From positions 2,112,214 to 2,176,213 of the forward strand of contig OX439136.1 in assembly GCA_949318235.1 (NCBI GenBank): DNA of 64,000 nucleotides. Reading direction: 5' to 3'. How positions within the stretch are numbered: the stretch's first letter is position 1; the number at the start of each line of letters is the position of its first letter. The notes beneath the pieces are model-generated. The model did no database searches. It saw nothing but the letters and a program-made list of their open reading frames with translations, and was not told where the DNA came from. The position numbers and the translations under genes were made by a program. This DNA is from Ecdyonurus torrentis. Its lineage: Eukaryota; Arthropoda; Insecta; Ephemeroptera; Heptageniidae. Below are positions 1 to 12,164 of the stretch, in pieces.

Positions 1-245
1 GCATAAAACACAAACAACGCTTTTTTCGATATGAAAAATAGTTTATTTTTCTCGTATACTTGAAAACTTAATCCAGCGCTTTCAAAAAATTGCTAAAAAT
101 AATATTAAACTGGCAAAATGCGATGTTTCATTTTCTTATACCATGTTATTTAGTGCTCACATCTAAAGTCGACTAAAAAAAAATCAATCAATAACCTAAA
201 TTGTGTGTTATAAACTGGGCATGATAATAAAAAAAAAATTCATTC

Positions 246-316
<71 letters not shown>

Positions 317-715
317 TTATTTTTTTTCACCGCTGTTTCAATGACGTCATGCTATATGACGCTGAGAAATGACGTATAAAAAAGTGAGGTTTTATCAAAA
401 TTAGTTTTGAAGTATAAAGACGCCAAGAAGAAGATTAAATAATGATGATAAAGCAAATTTGGTGCGTAGATAACGTTCTTATATTTGGTGATTTGTCTTA
501 ATTATTGGCCTGCTGTGTTTTCCCAAAATGTATTATTAAATATAAGATAAGATCTGGAACAACATAACAACAAAATTGCTTCTTAATGTTGGCATTTTTA
601 AATGTCCTGCACACCCAAAATATAGAAGACTGAAAAGTTAACTTTGCTGATTTAACTACAGTAAAGTTACTTTTCATTATTGAAGAAATAGAGCTGAACT
701 GCAAAGTTATTCTGC
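1..715. other. AT-rich intergenic DNA with a TTTA microsatellite
   Basis: No gene is visible. A (TTTA)n tetranucleotide tract runs from about 245 to 318. A TGACGTCA palindrome lies just after it at 342-349. The open frame at 498-737 is short, AT-driven and overlaps the Fam-2 and Fam-3 relics that follow. Confidence 0.6.
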
Positions 716-786
716 ACGTAAAACATGCATTGTACACATTGTTCAGTTACATGTAACTCTTCAGTACAAACCAAGAACTGAAACTC
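716..786 (+). mobile_element. Fam-2 MITE fragment, truncated by Fam-3
   Basis: It begins with GTAAAACATGCATTGTAC and continues into GTTCAGTTACATGTAACTC, matching the left part of the Fam-2 copies at 22523 and 44584. Similarity stops where the Fam-3 copy begins at 787, so the rest of Fam-2 is missing. Confidence 0.6.
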
Positions 787-1128
787 TTAAAGGAATAGAC
801 CAGAGAAAAACATAAGCATTTATATCACAAAACACTTGATGGGACTTACATAAATAACTTTAGTTTGTCTCAAAACCTAACTGTAGCTCCGTAGCAGTGA
901 TCACAAAATTCGATTTGTGCAACCCGCACAACAATTTCATACTAATTTTTGCATGTTTCTGACGTCATAAACATGAATTTTTACGCAAATTGCATACTTT
1001 ACAGTTTTTTACGCTCTCTCGTGGGGCTACATTAACATTCTGGAAAAAATTGTCATCAGTTTTGAAGATCCCATTTGATGTTTATTCATTAAAAAGCACA
1101 TATTGTTTTATACGGTCTATGGCTTTAA
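787..1128 (-). mobile_element. Fam-3 MITE, full length
   Basis: It is 342 bp long. The ends are TTAAAGGAATAGACC on the left and, as reverse complement of the right end, TTAAAGCCATAGACC. TTAA stands at both termini, which would fit a TTAA target duplication as made by piggyBac-like transposases (inference). TGACGTCA sits inside at 960-967. There is no coding capacity. Other copies lie at 4437, 18951, 23535, 47898, 56662 and 60819. Confidence 0.75.
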
Positions 1129-1256
1129 TTAATATGAGCGGCTAGTACATACACTTACACACAAAAATTAGCCTGGGTTAAAATTATTTACTTTATATCA
1201 TGGCAGGCAGTCTAAGCCACGCTGGTGAGCTGCTGTATTATTGCCCTATCTTAAAA

Positions 1257-1302
1257 ACATTCATTAAAAAGCACATGTTGTTTTATATGGTCTATGGCTT
1301 TA
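1257..1302 (-). mobile_element. Fam-3 terminal fragment
   Basis: About 45 bp repeat the right end of the neighbouring Fam-3 copy (ATTAAAAAGCACATGTTG, then GGTCTATGGCTTTAA). Only the terminus is present. Confidence 0.6.
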
Positions 1303-1860
1303 AGATAGTTTTTTACACTACTTTATTCGCGTCTGAAATGTTCCAGTCGTGATGCGTGGATCTTGACTGAAAGTAAAATGTGAGACGTCCAAATAATTTT
1401 TCTGTGATTCACAATTAAGTTTCTCTCTAACTAACGTTATTGTCGTAATATTTGATTTAATTTTTAATTATTATGTCAAGGTTTCTTTGCTTTGAAATCA
1501 ATCGCTGATTTAAATAATAATAACACAATTAATGAGTCGTCATTTTTGTACACATAATTGTCGGCTTAGAGTTTTTAATTTTTTAATACGTACCTTAGCA
1601 ATTTAGGATAACCAACAACAAATGTTGAAGTTTTTAGAGGTGGGAATACTATAGTAAAACAAATGTCGTGTGGTACCGAAATGAAATTATAAAATTTCAA
1701 TACATTATACTTATGGGAAAATAGAACAACCGGCAACATAGTATTTTTATTTTTACACTTCTTTCTTGCTATCTGAATATTATTCTAAAAATAAATAAAG
1801 CATTTGAAAACTTATATTAGGAAAAAAATACATGATTTTATTATTTATTAAATTTTAAAA
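1303..1860. other. AT-rich intergenic DNA, nothing recognised
   Basis: No repeat family, open frame or RNA gene was recognised. Composition is uniformly AT-rich. Confidence 0.5.
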
Positions 1861-2102
1861 TTAACAAGTAAGTTTTAGGGGGAAAAAACAAAAATGAGAT
1901 ACTTGATACGAAGTATTAGGAAAATGATATTTAATTTTTAAGCTAACAAGTTTAGTAAGTTTCAGGGGGGGGGGGGGGGTACAAAAACAAAAATGAGATA
2001 TCGACCTGGTAGCGGCTAAAAGGCGAACCTGCATTGGTACGACGTGGTAAAAATGGCGAAACTGAAATGGTAAGGCGCGGTAAAAATGGCGAAGCTGCAG
2101 TT
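1861..2102. repeat. Direct duplication, G15 run and short minisatellite
   Basis: A block with AACAAAAATGAGATA is present twice, about 83 bp apart (1864-1900 and 1947-2000). A run of 15 G lies at 1965-1979. From 2008 to 2102 a higher-GC minisatellite has about three ~34-bp units sharing GGTAAAAATGGCGAA. The 101-codon minus-strand frame at 1861-2166 is explained by these repeats and shows no family signature. Confidence 0.6.
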
Positions 2103-2513
2103 TTGCAGATTTTACAGGAAAGAGAAAAAACATTTTAAAATAAGTTTTTGGTGACTTTGAATGCAAAATGGATTCAGTATTGATTTTTATTTAATTATTA
2201 TTATTTTATAATATATATTTTTTAATGTTATTTATAAATATATTGAAATTTAGTAAAGAAAAATAAAAAAAAAACTATGGTTTATTTTTATTAGGGAAAC
2301 TATATTTTTTACTTCTTTTTTTATTATGATTAAATTTTTTGATTGGAAAAAGTTTGTTTTTTTCATCAAGTAATCAATATTATTTTGTTCTTATTCTTTA
2401 AAGAATAAATATTATTAAATTATCTAGGTAAAATTGATGATAGGTTCTTAGAATAAAAAGATAAAATTTGTTCACACATAATATTTACTGTATGATTAAA
2501 AATGAATGTATTA
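2103..2513. other. AT-rich intergenic DNA, nothing recognised
   Basis: It holds short A and T runs only. No gene or repeat family was recognised. Confidence 0.5.
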
Positions 2514-2898
2514 CTAAAATATGCATAGTAATTTTTTTAAATTTTTTGTTGCTATTATTTGAAATATATCTTTGAGCACGTTGGACTCGTATAGACATTT
2601 CACAACTTCTGCATTATCACTGTTTGTTTCATTTTGTAGATTTGAGCATTAGAATCATCCAACGTAGAAATATCACTTGTTGTAGGAGCACTTTGCACTA
2701 TCACTGTAATCTATTATTGAAGTGTTAAGTAAATGAGTATGGTGTTATTTTTTTCACTTAGTGTGGAGTTTTGATTTTTAATATCGGCAATTGGTTGCTC
2801 GTATTCCATTAAATCTTTACTCGTTGTTAAAATATTTTCACTATAGCTACTTCATTCACTACTCGCTGCTGCCTTCCGAGAAGCAGATTCAACTTCAT
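2514..2898 (-). pseudogene. Frame-disrupted exon-like coding remnant, function unknown
   Basis: On the minus strand an acceptor-like sequence GCATTTTATAG precedes base 2898. The reading that follows looks like protein: it begins DEVESASRKAAASSE, meets a stop at 2852-2854, then reads on through KDLMEYEQPIADIKNQNS. Two further stops follow near 2710. The same frame resumes with APTTSDISTLDDSN. After a shift of frame it becomes NAEVVKCLYESNVLKDIFQ and ends at TAG 2514-2516. Use of mixed polar and charged residues over ~380 bp is unlike the surrounding DNA, where any frame gives K, N, I, F and Y. I do not recognise the family. It could be the last exon of a dead host gene or of an old transposon protein. 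What is seen is the interrupted frame and the acceptor; that it once coded is inference. A living gene with unseen introns is less likely because of the in-frame stops. Confidence 0.35.
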
Positions 2899-3903
2899 CT
2901 ATAAAATGCAAAAAAAGTATATTATACTGTACAAAATATTAGGAAAAGGATATTTACAAAGTTAGGGTATTTTTAATTTGACTCCTGAAGGTAATTCAAA
3001 GATTTTTTTTTATAAAAAATCTACAGTGCTAATATTCTGCGTAATATCTTATAAATTCATTTTTAAACTAACTTTTTGTAAAGAAAAAAAAAAGTAAATA
3101 ATAAAAACGTACAGAAGGAAAGATATTTCTATTCAACAACTTCTACATTTTTTGTAATACATTATTTCCTTATTACCTGAAATGCAATAATGTGGTGATT
3201 ATATTTCAAAATTAAATTAATTATATTATTATAAAATAAAATTTGCTGTATCATAATATGACATTGATTTAACCTTCAACACAAGTAAAGTTTCATCGTA
3301 TATCGAACTGGAGACTTTTGTACATAATATACGATATACATACATAATATACATATAATATACATACGGCTTCAAAAAATATCCGAATCATCACAACATC
3401 TTTTATTAAAATTAATTATTATCTTTAGATCATTTCTTAACAAACTTTATTCTTACTATTTTTTTTCTTTCTATTTTTCTTTCTTTTCTTTTCTTTCATT
3501 TTATTTTTAACAAAATCTGCGTGTGCATGTATATTAAATATTTATTCATATAAGTATACTTTATTTAACAACAAATGTTGTTAAAAAATGACAGTGCAAA
3601 TTTTGATATTATTTTGACGTAAATCAAATACAATATTTAAAAAAAAAAAAAAAAAAAATAGTATGTAGTTCGCTGGTTGAGAGAGAGAGAGAGAGAGAGA
3701 GAGCATACTCACTCGAAATTCAAATAAACCCACGATTTTGAAAGGATGACGCCCGCCTGTCTGTTCTGAAAATACACGCTATTCTTATGCGCAGTCATTC
3801 TTTTAGGTGTGTATTTTTTCTTCTGCCTTAATAGTATATTGGTAATTATTTATTAATTCTACTATATACGTAAAACATTACTAGGCTCAACAAATTCACA
3901 TTT

Positions 3904-3938
<35 letters not shown>

Positions 3939-4290
3939 AAAAAAAAAGAGGAAAAAAAAAGTTTTTTTTTTTTGAAACTGCAAGAGCTGTGATTATCAAA
4001 ATTTGTGTCACTCTGCAGAACAAGTACTGTAATTGTCCTACTCTTTAAGTATAGGTCATGAAGTGGCTATATACGTAAAAAAAAAAATGCAATTTGTTAT
4101 GTATACGGTACATTTCCAGTACATCGTGCAAAACTAGGAAGAAAAAAAAAAAAAGAAAAAAAAAGCCCTCCCTGAAGTTGGCAAGCAATAGACCTACACA
4201 AAAATGCAGTACTCAAGCTTAAGTACTTGACCCAGAATAACGTAAATACATTGAAAATTGGAGAAAATGCATAGGACACGTCTGTAATAT
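2899..4290. other. AT-rich intergenic DNA with simple repeats
   Basis: It contains an A20 run at 3639-3658, (GA)12 at 3680-3703 and an A28 run at 3908-3935. CT- and A-rich stretches lie around 3460-3500 and 3936-3975. The stretch at 3700-3800 is slightly richer in GC but was not recognised. The minus-strand frame at 4097-4279 is not supported as a gene. Confidence 0.5.
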
Positions 4291-4291
4291 A

Positions 4292-4405
4292 GAGTCTCCT
4301 ATGGGCATGACGTCATATTAAATGCACTTGGACGCCATACTGGAGTAATTGCGCAGCATAGGATAAATTTCTTTTTGTTTATTTTCTTTGATGGGAAAAG
4401 TAGCC
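4292..4405 (-). mobile_element. Fam-4 MITE fragment
   Basis: It contains CATGACGTCATATTAAATGC and GCAGCATAGGATAAA, matching one half of Fam-4 (compare 14990-15060 and 18802-18880) but lacking the terminal repeat. It lies 30 bp before a Fam-3 copy in the same arrangement as at 18802-19293. Confidence 0.55.
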
Positions 4406-4436
4406 GTGCGCCGTGCCTATACACTTCTAAATTACT

Positions 4437-4779
4437 TTAAAGCCATAGACCGCATAAAACAACATGTGTTTTTTAATGAATAAACACGAAATGGGATCTT
4501 CAAAACTGATGTCAATTTTTACCAGAATGTTAAGTTAGCCCCATGAGAGAGCGTGAAAAAACTGTAAAGTATGCAATTTGCGTAAAAATTCATGTTTATG
4601 ACGTCAGAAACATGCAAAAATTAGTATGAAAATGTTATGCGGGTTGCATAAATCGAACTTTCTAATCTCTGCTAAGGGGCTACTCTTGGGTTTTGAGACA
4701 AACTAACGTTATTTTTGTAAATCCCATCAAGTGTTTTGTGATATAAATGCTTATGTTTTTCTCCGGTCTATTCCTTTAA
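4437..4779 (+). mobile_element. Fam-3 MITE, full length
   Basis: 343 bp with ends TTAAAGCCATAGACC and GGTCTATTCCTTTAA. TGACGTCA lies at 4599-4606. No coding capacity. Confidence 0.75.
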
Positions 4780-4788
4780 GCAAGTCCG

Positions 4789-4792
<4 letters not shown>

Positions 4793-4824
<32 letters not shown>
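4793..4824. repeat. Poly-T tract
   Basis: An almost pure T run of about 32 bases just after the Fam-3 copy. Confidence 0.9.
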
Positions 4825-4825
<1 letters not shown>

Positions 4826-4918
4826 TTTTTTTAGCTGCTAAAATCTAAAATGTATAACAAAATTTGCTATCACTTTAAAGAAATGTAAATAATGAAATTT
4901 TATTTATTTTGTTTTATT

Positions 4919-5064
4919 TTTTGCTTTGCTTTGCTTTGCTTTGCTTTGCTTTGCTTTGCTTTGCTTTGCTTTGCTTTGCTTTGCTTTGCTTTGCTTTGCT
5001 TTGCTTTGCTTTGCTTTGCTTTGCTTTGCTTTGCTTTACTTTGCTTTGCTTTGCTTTGCTTTGC
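4919..5064. repeat. (TTTGC)n microsatellite
   Basis: About 29 pentamer units with one changed unit (TTTAC near 5036). Because 5 is not a multiple of 3, all three frames stay open as Phe-Ala-Leu-Leu-Cys repeats. The open frames at 4892-5155 are therefore artefacts. Confidence 0.95.
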
Positions 5065-5149
5065 AAAGAATGTTATACTTGAGGATTTTTTTTTTAACTC
5101 AAAAAAAGATTACATTGATGTCTTGATGTTCACCACTCATACAATTTTA

Positions 5150-5316
5150 TTTTAACTTAAAATAGCTTAAATAAATTGAAAACAACTTCAAACCACTTAA
5201 ATTAGCTATTTTTAATAACTTGCTAAAATGCATTATTTTAGCTGCTCATTATAACTTAAAAGTGATTATCTTAAACAAGTTAGGATTCGTAACTAAAGTA
5301 ATGTACCATGTTTTAG
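5150..5316 (-). mobile_element. Fam-6 foldback MITE, half copy
   Basis: It matches the right half of Fam-6, with AAATGCATTATTTTAGCTGC and TTAGGATTCGTAACTAAAG near its end. The left half is missing. Confidence 0.6.
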
Positions 5317-6817
<1,501 letters not shown>

Positions 6818-7010
6818 GTCGGACAGAATAAGTTACGCAATATATAGCATAATTTATGCTGTACTGCTTAAAAACTTTGTAACATAGGATAATTATATTG
6901 GTGTATGTGTATAGAATAAATATTTATGTTGTTCTTATTTATTAACATTTATGCTATTATGACATAAATACAGCATAAATTACGTCATTTATTCTTTCCG
7001 TTTGTATGGA
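6818..7010 (-). mobile_element. Fam-1 MITE
   Basis: AT-rich inverted-repeat element carrying TAGCATAATTTATGCTG and, at the other end, GCATAAATTACGTCATTTAT followed by TCTTTCCG. It is one of roughly fifteen copies or fragments in the window. Confidence 0.65.
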
Positions 7011-7412
7011 TATACATACAATAATTAATTCAATAAAAATGTTTTTTTTTTTTTAACTGTTGCTGTGATATGGTGACTGGAAAACAGATAGAGGACCCTT
7101 AAATTTCTATTCTTGTATAGCATTAATAGAATATTAGTTAGTTATTAATAAAACGATTATTTTATTTATAAAGAAAATTGTTCTTTAAATTTAAAAATAT
7201 ATATATATAAATCATGATTGTCAAAGAAAAATAATATAGAAATTAATATATGGATGTATTACAAAATTTTGTTATATACTAAAATTTATAAATATTATTT
7301 AATTAAAATACTTAAAACAACTGTAAACTTATTTTATTGATATTCGAAGCATAGCCGACAAGATTTAAGTGAGGATCTTGGCTGGACGAAAAATGTTCGC
7401 AAATGTAAAGTA

Positions 7413-7444
<32 letters not shown>

Positions 7445-7994
7445 CGAAGAAGAAGAAGAAAAAGCAGTTCAATAAAGTTCATTCTAGAGACACTTTTATT
7501 TATATATTATAAGCTAATAAAAAAAAAATTGCACGAAAATTTTTAACCTGCATTATAGTAAAAGCTTTAAACTTCCTCATGGATTAACAATAATATTAAA
7601 CAAAATAATCAATTAATTGGGGGGTGGGGGGATTCTATATTATACTTCTGTAATAAAAATTATAAAAAAAACAGAGCTAGAAATTTCCGTATGTCTGAGG
7701 TAATTAGCATGCACCGTCCTTCACGGTGGTTACTTATTAATTTTTAGATGCATATCTTTGAATTACAAGGCTGCGACTACATGGATCTTAATTTTACTTT
7801 TTGTTGTTAATTTTTAATAAACAGTAATCTTAAGTCCACAATCTAAATAATAATTTGTAAAACATTTAAATTTAGTGTTATTTGTTGTTGTATTGCTTTT
7901 AGAAAAAAATTTATGAAAGAAAATGCTGGGTTTGTAACTTTTTTTGTTTTCTTTTTTTGTTTTCTTTTTTTTGTTTTTTTTTTTTTCTTCTTTA
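7011..7994. other. AT-rich intergenic DNA with poly-A
   Basis: An A27 run lies at 7418-7444, followed by GAAGAA repeats. A GGGGGGTGGGGGG run lies near 7619. No gene was recognised. Confidence 0.5.
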
Positions 7995-8134
7995 CTTTTC
8001 TTTTCTTTTCTTTTCTTTTCTTTTCTTTTCTTTTCTTTTCTTTTCTTTTCTTTTCTTTTCTTTTCTTTTCTTTTCTTTTCTTTTCTTTTCTTTTCTTTTC
8101 TTTTCTTTTCTCTTCTTTTCTCTTCTCTTCTCTT
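7995..8134. repeat. (TTTTC)n microsatellite
   Basis: About 25 pentamer units, degenerating to TCTTC at the right edge. All three plus-strand frames are open, which explains the Phe-Ser-Leu frames at 7913-8154. Confidence 0.95.
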
Positions 8135-8258
8135 GTAAAGATTTAATTGCTTAATTTTTCGGATCTTGATTTTTAATGTTGATTATTAAATTATTGATGG
8201 TCTTATTTTTTTATTTCATTTGATATATTTCTTATTTTATTAATTTCTTATAAGATTT

Positions 8259-8467
8259 ACACGTAAAAAAGTAACAAAAAAATTGGTATATAGACTTATT
8301 TTTAAAATAAATATGTTAGATAGATATATACAAAGTTTTTTAAGATGTGCATAGCTAACTATTTACCACTGAAGAAATAACGTTTATACTAACAAGTTAC
8401 TGTTTAAACTTTTGTCAAGCAAGTTAGTGGTTTGTACTGAAGAGTTACATCTATGTAACTGAACAAT
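8259..8467 (-). mobile_element. Fam-2 MITE, cut off by the giant palindrome
   Basis: It starts at the CACGTAAAAAAG end and reads through to GTTACATCTATGTAACTGAA, the reverse of the Fam-2 copy at 44584-44815. The final ~20 bp expected (ending in TTTTACGTG) are absent. The palindrome starts at 8465 instead, and the missing end is not found after 14286. Confidence 0.65.
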
Positions 8468-9049
8468 AGACAAGGAAAGCGAAATTTTGGGGGTAGTTTT
8501 TAGTACATATTCTGATAGAGCATAAAAAGATCTATCTCTGGTAAAAATTTGAAAACTTTTGGTTGAAAACTCGAATTTTAATCGAAGATTTTCTACCTTT
8601 ATCGCAGGGCTGACATGAACCTTACGTCGTGCATTCTTATTTTGGAGCCATTATAGAAAGTGCGTGTTCCAGAATTAGTGGAATAAATTGATAATTAATA
8701 TCTCCGTTCATAATTAAGCTATTTAAATAAAACTACCATCCATTGATAGGAAAAATGTTGATGTTTTTGCCATACCCCTATTGTTATCCTCCCTTATAAA
8801 TTTCACCCCTTCCAGGGGTGACTTCCAAAGACACGAACTGCAACATAGCTGTTTCAGTTATTTTTTTATACTAATATGTAGAAGTTCTTCGATTTTGATA
8901 GAACCAACAAAGTTACCAGTGTTACTTACCCAAATAGGGATATTAGTTACCAAAAATGAAAAAATCGAACCCTGAAGATTAAAGGGTGCCACCCCTGCAA
9001 ATAAGGGTGTCAGTAGGGTACAAAAATAGAATCAACTGATTTGGGCAAA

Positions 9050-10077
9050 TGAGGTATTGTATCCGAGGTAACTTGACGCGCCAAAGACAGTGGTGGCAAA
9101 TAAAAGGTTCTAAATTTACCCCTCACAAGTTTAGGGGTAGTTTACCCCTGAAATTCAAGTTCTCGTATCGGGACAATACAAACGCTGAAACCTGTGTAAC
9201 TTGACATGCCAAAGACAAAATGACAGTTAAAAGTTGATTATTCCCCCCCCCCCCCACCACGTGTTTAGGGGTGGTTTACCCCTGAATATCAAGTTCTCGT
9301 ATCGGAACACAACCAACTTTGAAACCTGGGTAACTTGACACGCCAAAGACGAAAATGACACTTAAAAGTTGAATATTTCACCCCCAAACGTGTTTAGGGG
9401 TGGTTTACCCCTAAAATTTGAATTCTCGTATCGGGACACAACCAACTTTGAAAGCTGGGTAACTTGACATGCCATAGACAAAAACGACAGTTAAAAATTG
9501 ATTATTTCAACCCACACGTGTTTAGGGGTGGTTTACCCCTGAAATTCAAGTTCTCGTATCTGGACACAACTAACTTTGAAACCTGGGTAACTTGACACGC
9601 CAAGGACAACAATGACAGTTAAAAGTTGATTATTTCCCCCCCACACGACTTTAGGGGTGGTTTACCCCTGAAATTCATGTTCTCGTATCAGGACACAACG
9701 AACAATGAAACCTGCATAACTGGGAACGCTAAAGACTATGGGGACAATTTAAAATTTCTTTTTCGACCCTCTAACGATTTTAGGGGTAGTTTACCCGTGA
9801 AATTTAAGTTCTCGTATCGGGACAAAATGAACGAGGAAACTTGTGGAACTTGACATGCCAAAGACAAAAATGACAGTTTAAATTGTCCTATTTTACCCCG
9901 ACACGAGTTTAGGGGTAGTTTACCCGTGGAACTCAAGTACTCGTATCGGGAAGCAAAATACATAGAGGTCTAAGTAACTTGAAAAGCCAAATATGATGTT
10001 GACAGTAAAAAGGTTCTAATTTAACCCCCTTACGAGTTTAGGGGTAGTTTATCCCTGAATTTCAATTTTTTTTTGGA
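9050..10077 (-). repeat. Left-arm tandem array, ~129-bp unit, 7 whole copies
   Basis: Units start near 9128, 9262, 9392, 9521, 9650, 9779 and 9908, with a partial unit from 10037. Each begins TTTAGGGGTGGTTTACCCCT and contains GTTCTCGTATCGGGACA and AACTTGACACGCCAAAGAC. The start of every unit is itself a short inverted repeat (GGGGTGGTTTACCCC). Open frames here at 9626-9853 and 9736-9963 are by-products. Confidence 0.9.
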
Positions 10078-10261
10078 TTGCTTAAAACAAGGAAGTTTGA
10101 GTATCATGATAATATATGCCATAGCCAATACTGATACAACTAATTAAAACAGTATTTCCTTCATTGACTCATTAAAGGCCCTGGATACTTAAAAAAGAAG
10201 GGTTTTATACTTCAATGGGACCAAATTTCTGATGACCTTTCAAAATTGCCATCGCTCTAGC

Positions 10262-10585
10262 TCACGGTATATCGGAGCACGGCACTTTAAACGCACTCGC
10301 CGTACTCGCCGCCGAAATTTTGCACCAGGCAGTTGTGACGTACAGTCCATGCCACCTGAAGATGTTCGCGATTAATCGAAATCGAACCACGAGCCAATAG
10401 ATACCCAAGCGGCGCTCAAGTTTACTAGTAGGTGGGGTAATGTTAACTAAATGGAGAATTTTTATATGCTCTCTTATTAGTCGCATCCTTAGGTGGCGCG
10501 GACTGTAGCAACCGCCCAACTCCAGCACCCTATAACCAGGGCGAACCTCTTTCAACCGACCCTCTGCACTCTTAGTCCTTAGCAA
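10262..10585 (-). other. 107-codon open frame in the left arm core
   Basis: An ATG-to-stop frame of 107 residues, starting MLRTKSAEGRLKEVRPGYRV, in a stretch clearly richer in GC than its surroundings. The same frame is present in the right arm with one Gly/Ser difference. It has no signal peptide, membrane segment or motif that I recognise. The DNA also contains a nested inverted repeat: CAGTCCATGCCACCTGAAG near 10347 and its diverged complement near 10490. Conservation between the arms is expected from gene conversion alone, so it does not prove coding. Confidence 0.2.
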
Positions 10586-10964
10586 TCAACCCATCTCACC
10601 TGATTGTGGGTACAACCTTTTACTGTTTTAACCCTGAAAGTTTGTAGCTTTTTAATTACCCTTTTTAGGGGTTCTAAAGGTAGCAATAATCGATTACAAG
10701 GGTGCAAAGTAGAACTTTTATATAGAAAATTTAATGCACGTTAACAAAAATTAAAAGTTCAACCATGAAGGTTTTTAAAGATGAGTAACCCAAGTGAAGG
10801 GACCCAAAGGTTATCTTTCACCACCCGCTAGGTCCGGCCCCTGTGGGTCATTTAGGGGTGTACAGTACTAAAAATTAAAGTTCTCCGATTTGGGCGCAGA
10901 AAACGTTGCAATCGGAGTAAATTAATCTATTAAAGACGATGGTTAGCACAAAAGCGTTAAATAC

Positions 10965-11148
10965 ACATCTTTTGAGGATTAAAGGGGAGGTTCAACCCTA
11001 AAATTCAAGAACCCCAATTTAGATGCACCATTCGTCAAAATCAGTGTAACTTGACTTCCATATAACGATAGTAAGCACAAAGGAGTTAAAATCTCATCAT
11101 TTGAAGATTAAAGGGGCGGTTCAACCGTAAATTCAATTAGACCGATTT
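10965..11148. repeat. Inner repeat units beside the palindrome centre (left arm)
   Basis: Two related units about 126 bp apart share GATTAAAGGGG(A/C)GGTTCAACC (near 10978 and 11104). The right arm has only one, a hybrid carrying the outer part of one and the inner part of the other at 11221-11280. This fits loss of one unit by recombination between the two. Confidence 0.75.
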
Positions 11149-11220
11149 AACCCTTAATATATAACCCTTAAGTGCTTGTAATAATTTTTAAAAGCTTCAG
11201 TTTTATGCTTCAGTCATCAC
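11149..11220. other. 72-bp asymmetric spacer at the palindrome centre
   Basis: AT-rich sequence between AATTCAATTAGACCGATT and its reverse complement. A transcript through the element would fold into a stem of more than 2.5 kb with this as loop (inference). Confidence 0.85.
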
Positions 11221-11653
11221 AATCGGTCTAATTGAATTTAGGGTTGAACCGCCCCTTTAATCCTCAAAAGATGTGTATTTAACGCTTTTGTGCTAACCAT
11301 CGTCTTTAATAGATTAATTTACTCCGATTGCAACGTTTTCTGCGCCCAAATCGGAGAACTTTAATTTTTAGTACTGTACACCCCTAAATGACCCACAGGG
11401 GCCGGACCTAGCGGGTGGTGAAAGATAACCTTTGGGTCCCTTCACTTGGGTTACTCATCTTTAAAAACCTTCATGGTTGAACTTTTAATTTTTGTTAACG
11501 TGCATTAAATTTTCTATATAAAAATTCTACTTTGCACCCTTGTAATCGATTATTGCTACCTTTAGAACCCCTAAAAAGGGTAATTAAAAAGCTACAAACT
11601 TTCAGGGTTAAAACAGTAAAAGGTTGTACCCACAATCAGGTGAGATGGGTTGA

Positions 11654-11977
11654 TTGCTAAGGACTAAGAGTGCAGAGGGTCGGTTGAAAGAGGTTCGCCC
11701 TGGTTATAGGGTGCTGGAGTTGGGCAGTTGCTACAGTCCGCGCCACCTAAGGATGCGACTAATAAGAGAGCATATAAAAATTCTCCATTTAGTTAACATT
11801 ACCCCACCTACTAGTAAACTTGAGCGCCGCTTGGGTATCTATTGGCTCGTGGTTCGATTTCGATTAATCGCGAACATCTTCAGGTGGCATGGACTGTACG
11901 TCACAACTGCCTGGTGCAAAATTTCGGCGGCGAGTACGGCGAGTGCGTTTAAAGTGCCGTGCTCCGATATACCGTGA
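11654..11977 (+). other. 107-codon open frame in the right arm core
   Basis: Mirror copy of the frame at 10262-10585, identical except for Ser in place of one Gly at residue 25. The two frames point away from the centre. No family is recognised, and coding status is doubtful for the reasons given for the left copy. Confidence 0.2.
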
Positions 11978-12164
11978 GCTAGAGCGATGGCAATTTTGAA
12001 AGGTCATCAGAAATTTGGTCCCATTAAATTATAAAACCCTTCTTTTTTAAGTATCCAGGGCCTTTAATGAGTCAATGAAGGAAATACTGTTTTAATTAGT
12101 TGTATCAGTATTGGCTATGGCATATATTATCATGATACTCAAACTTCCTTGTTTGTGCAATCAA

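Noticed and set aside
4892..5155. Phe-Ala-Leu-Leu-Cys repeat frames
   Set aside because: (TTTGC)n pentamer tract; likewise 7913-8154 from (TTTTC)n and 25853-26065 from (TGAA)n.
9050..10077. CRISPR-like array in the palindrome arm
   Set aside because: The ~129-bp units are contiguous tandem repeats with gradual divergence, not short identical repeats separated by unique spacers, and the setting is eukaryotic.
11850..11885. tRNA-like B box GGTTCGATTTC in the palindrome core
   Set aside because: No A box at the right distance and no cloverleaf could be drawn.
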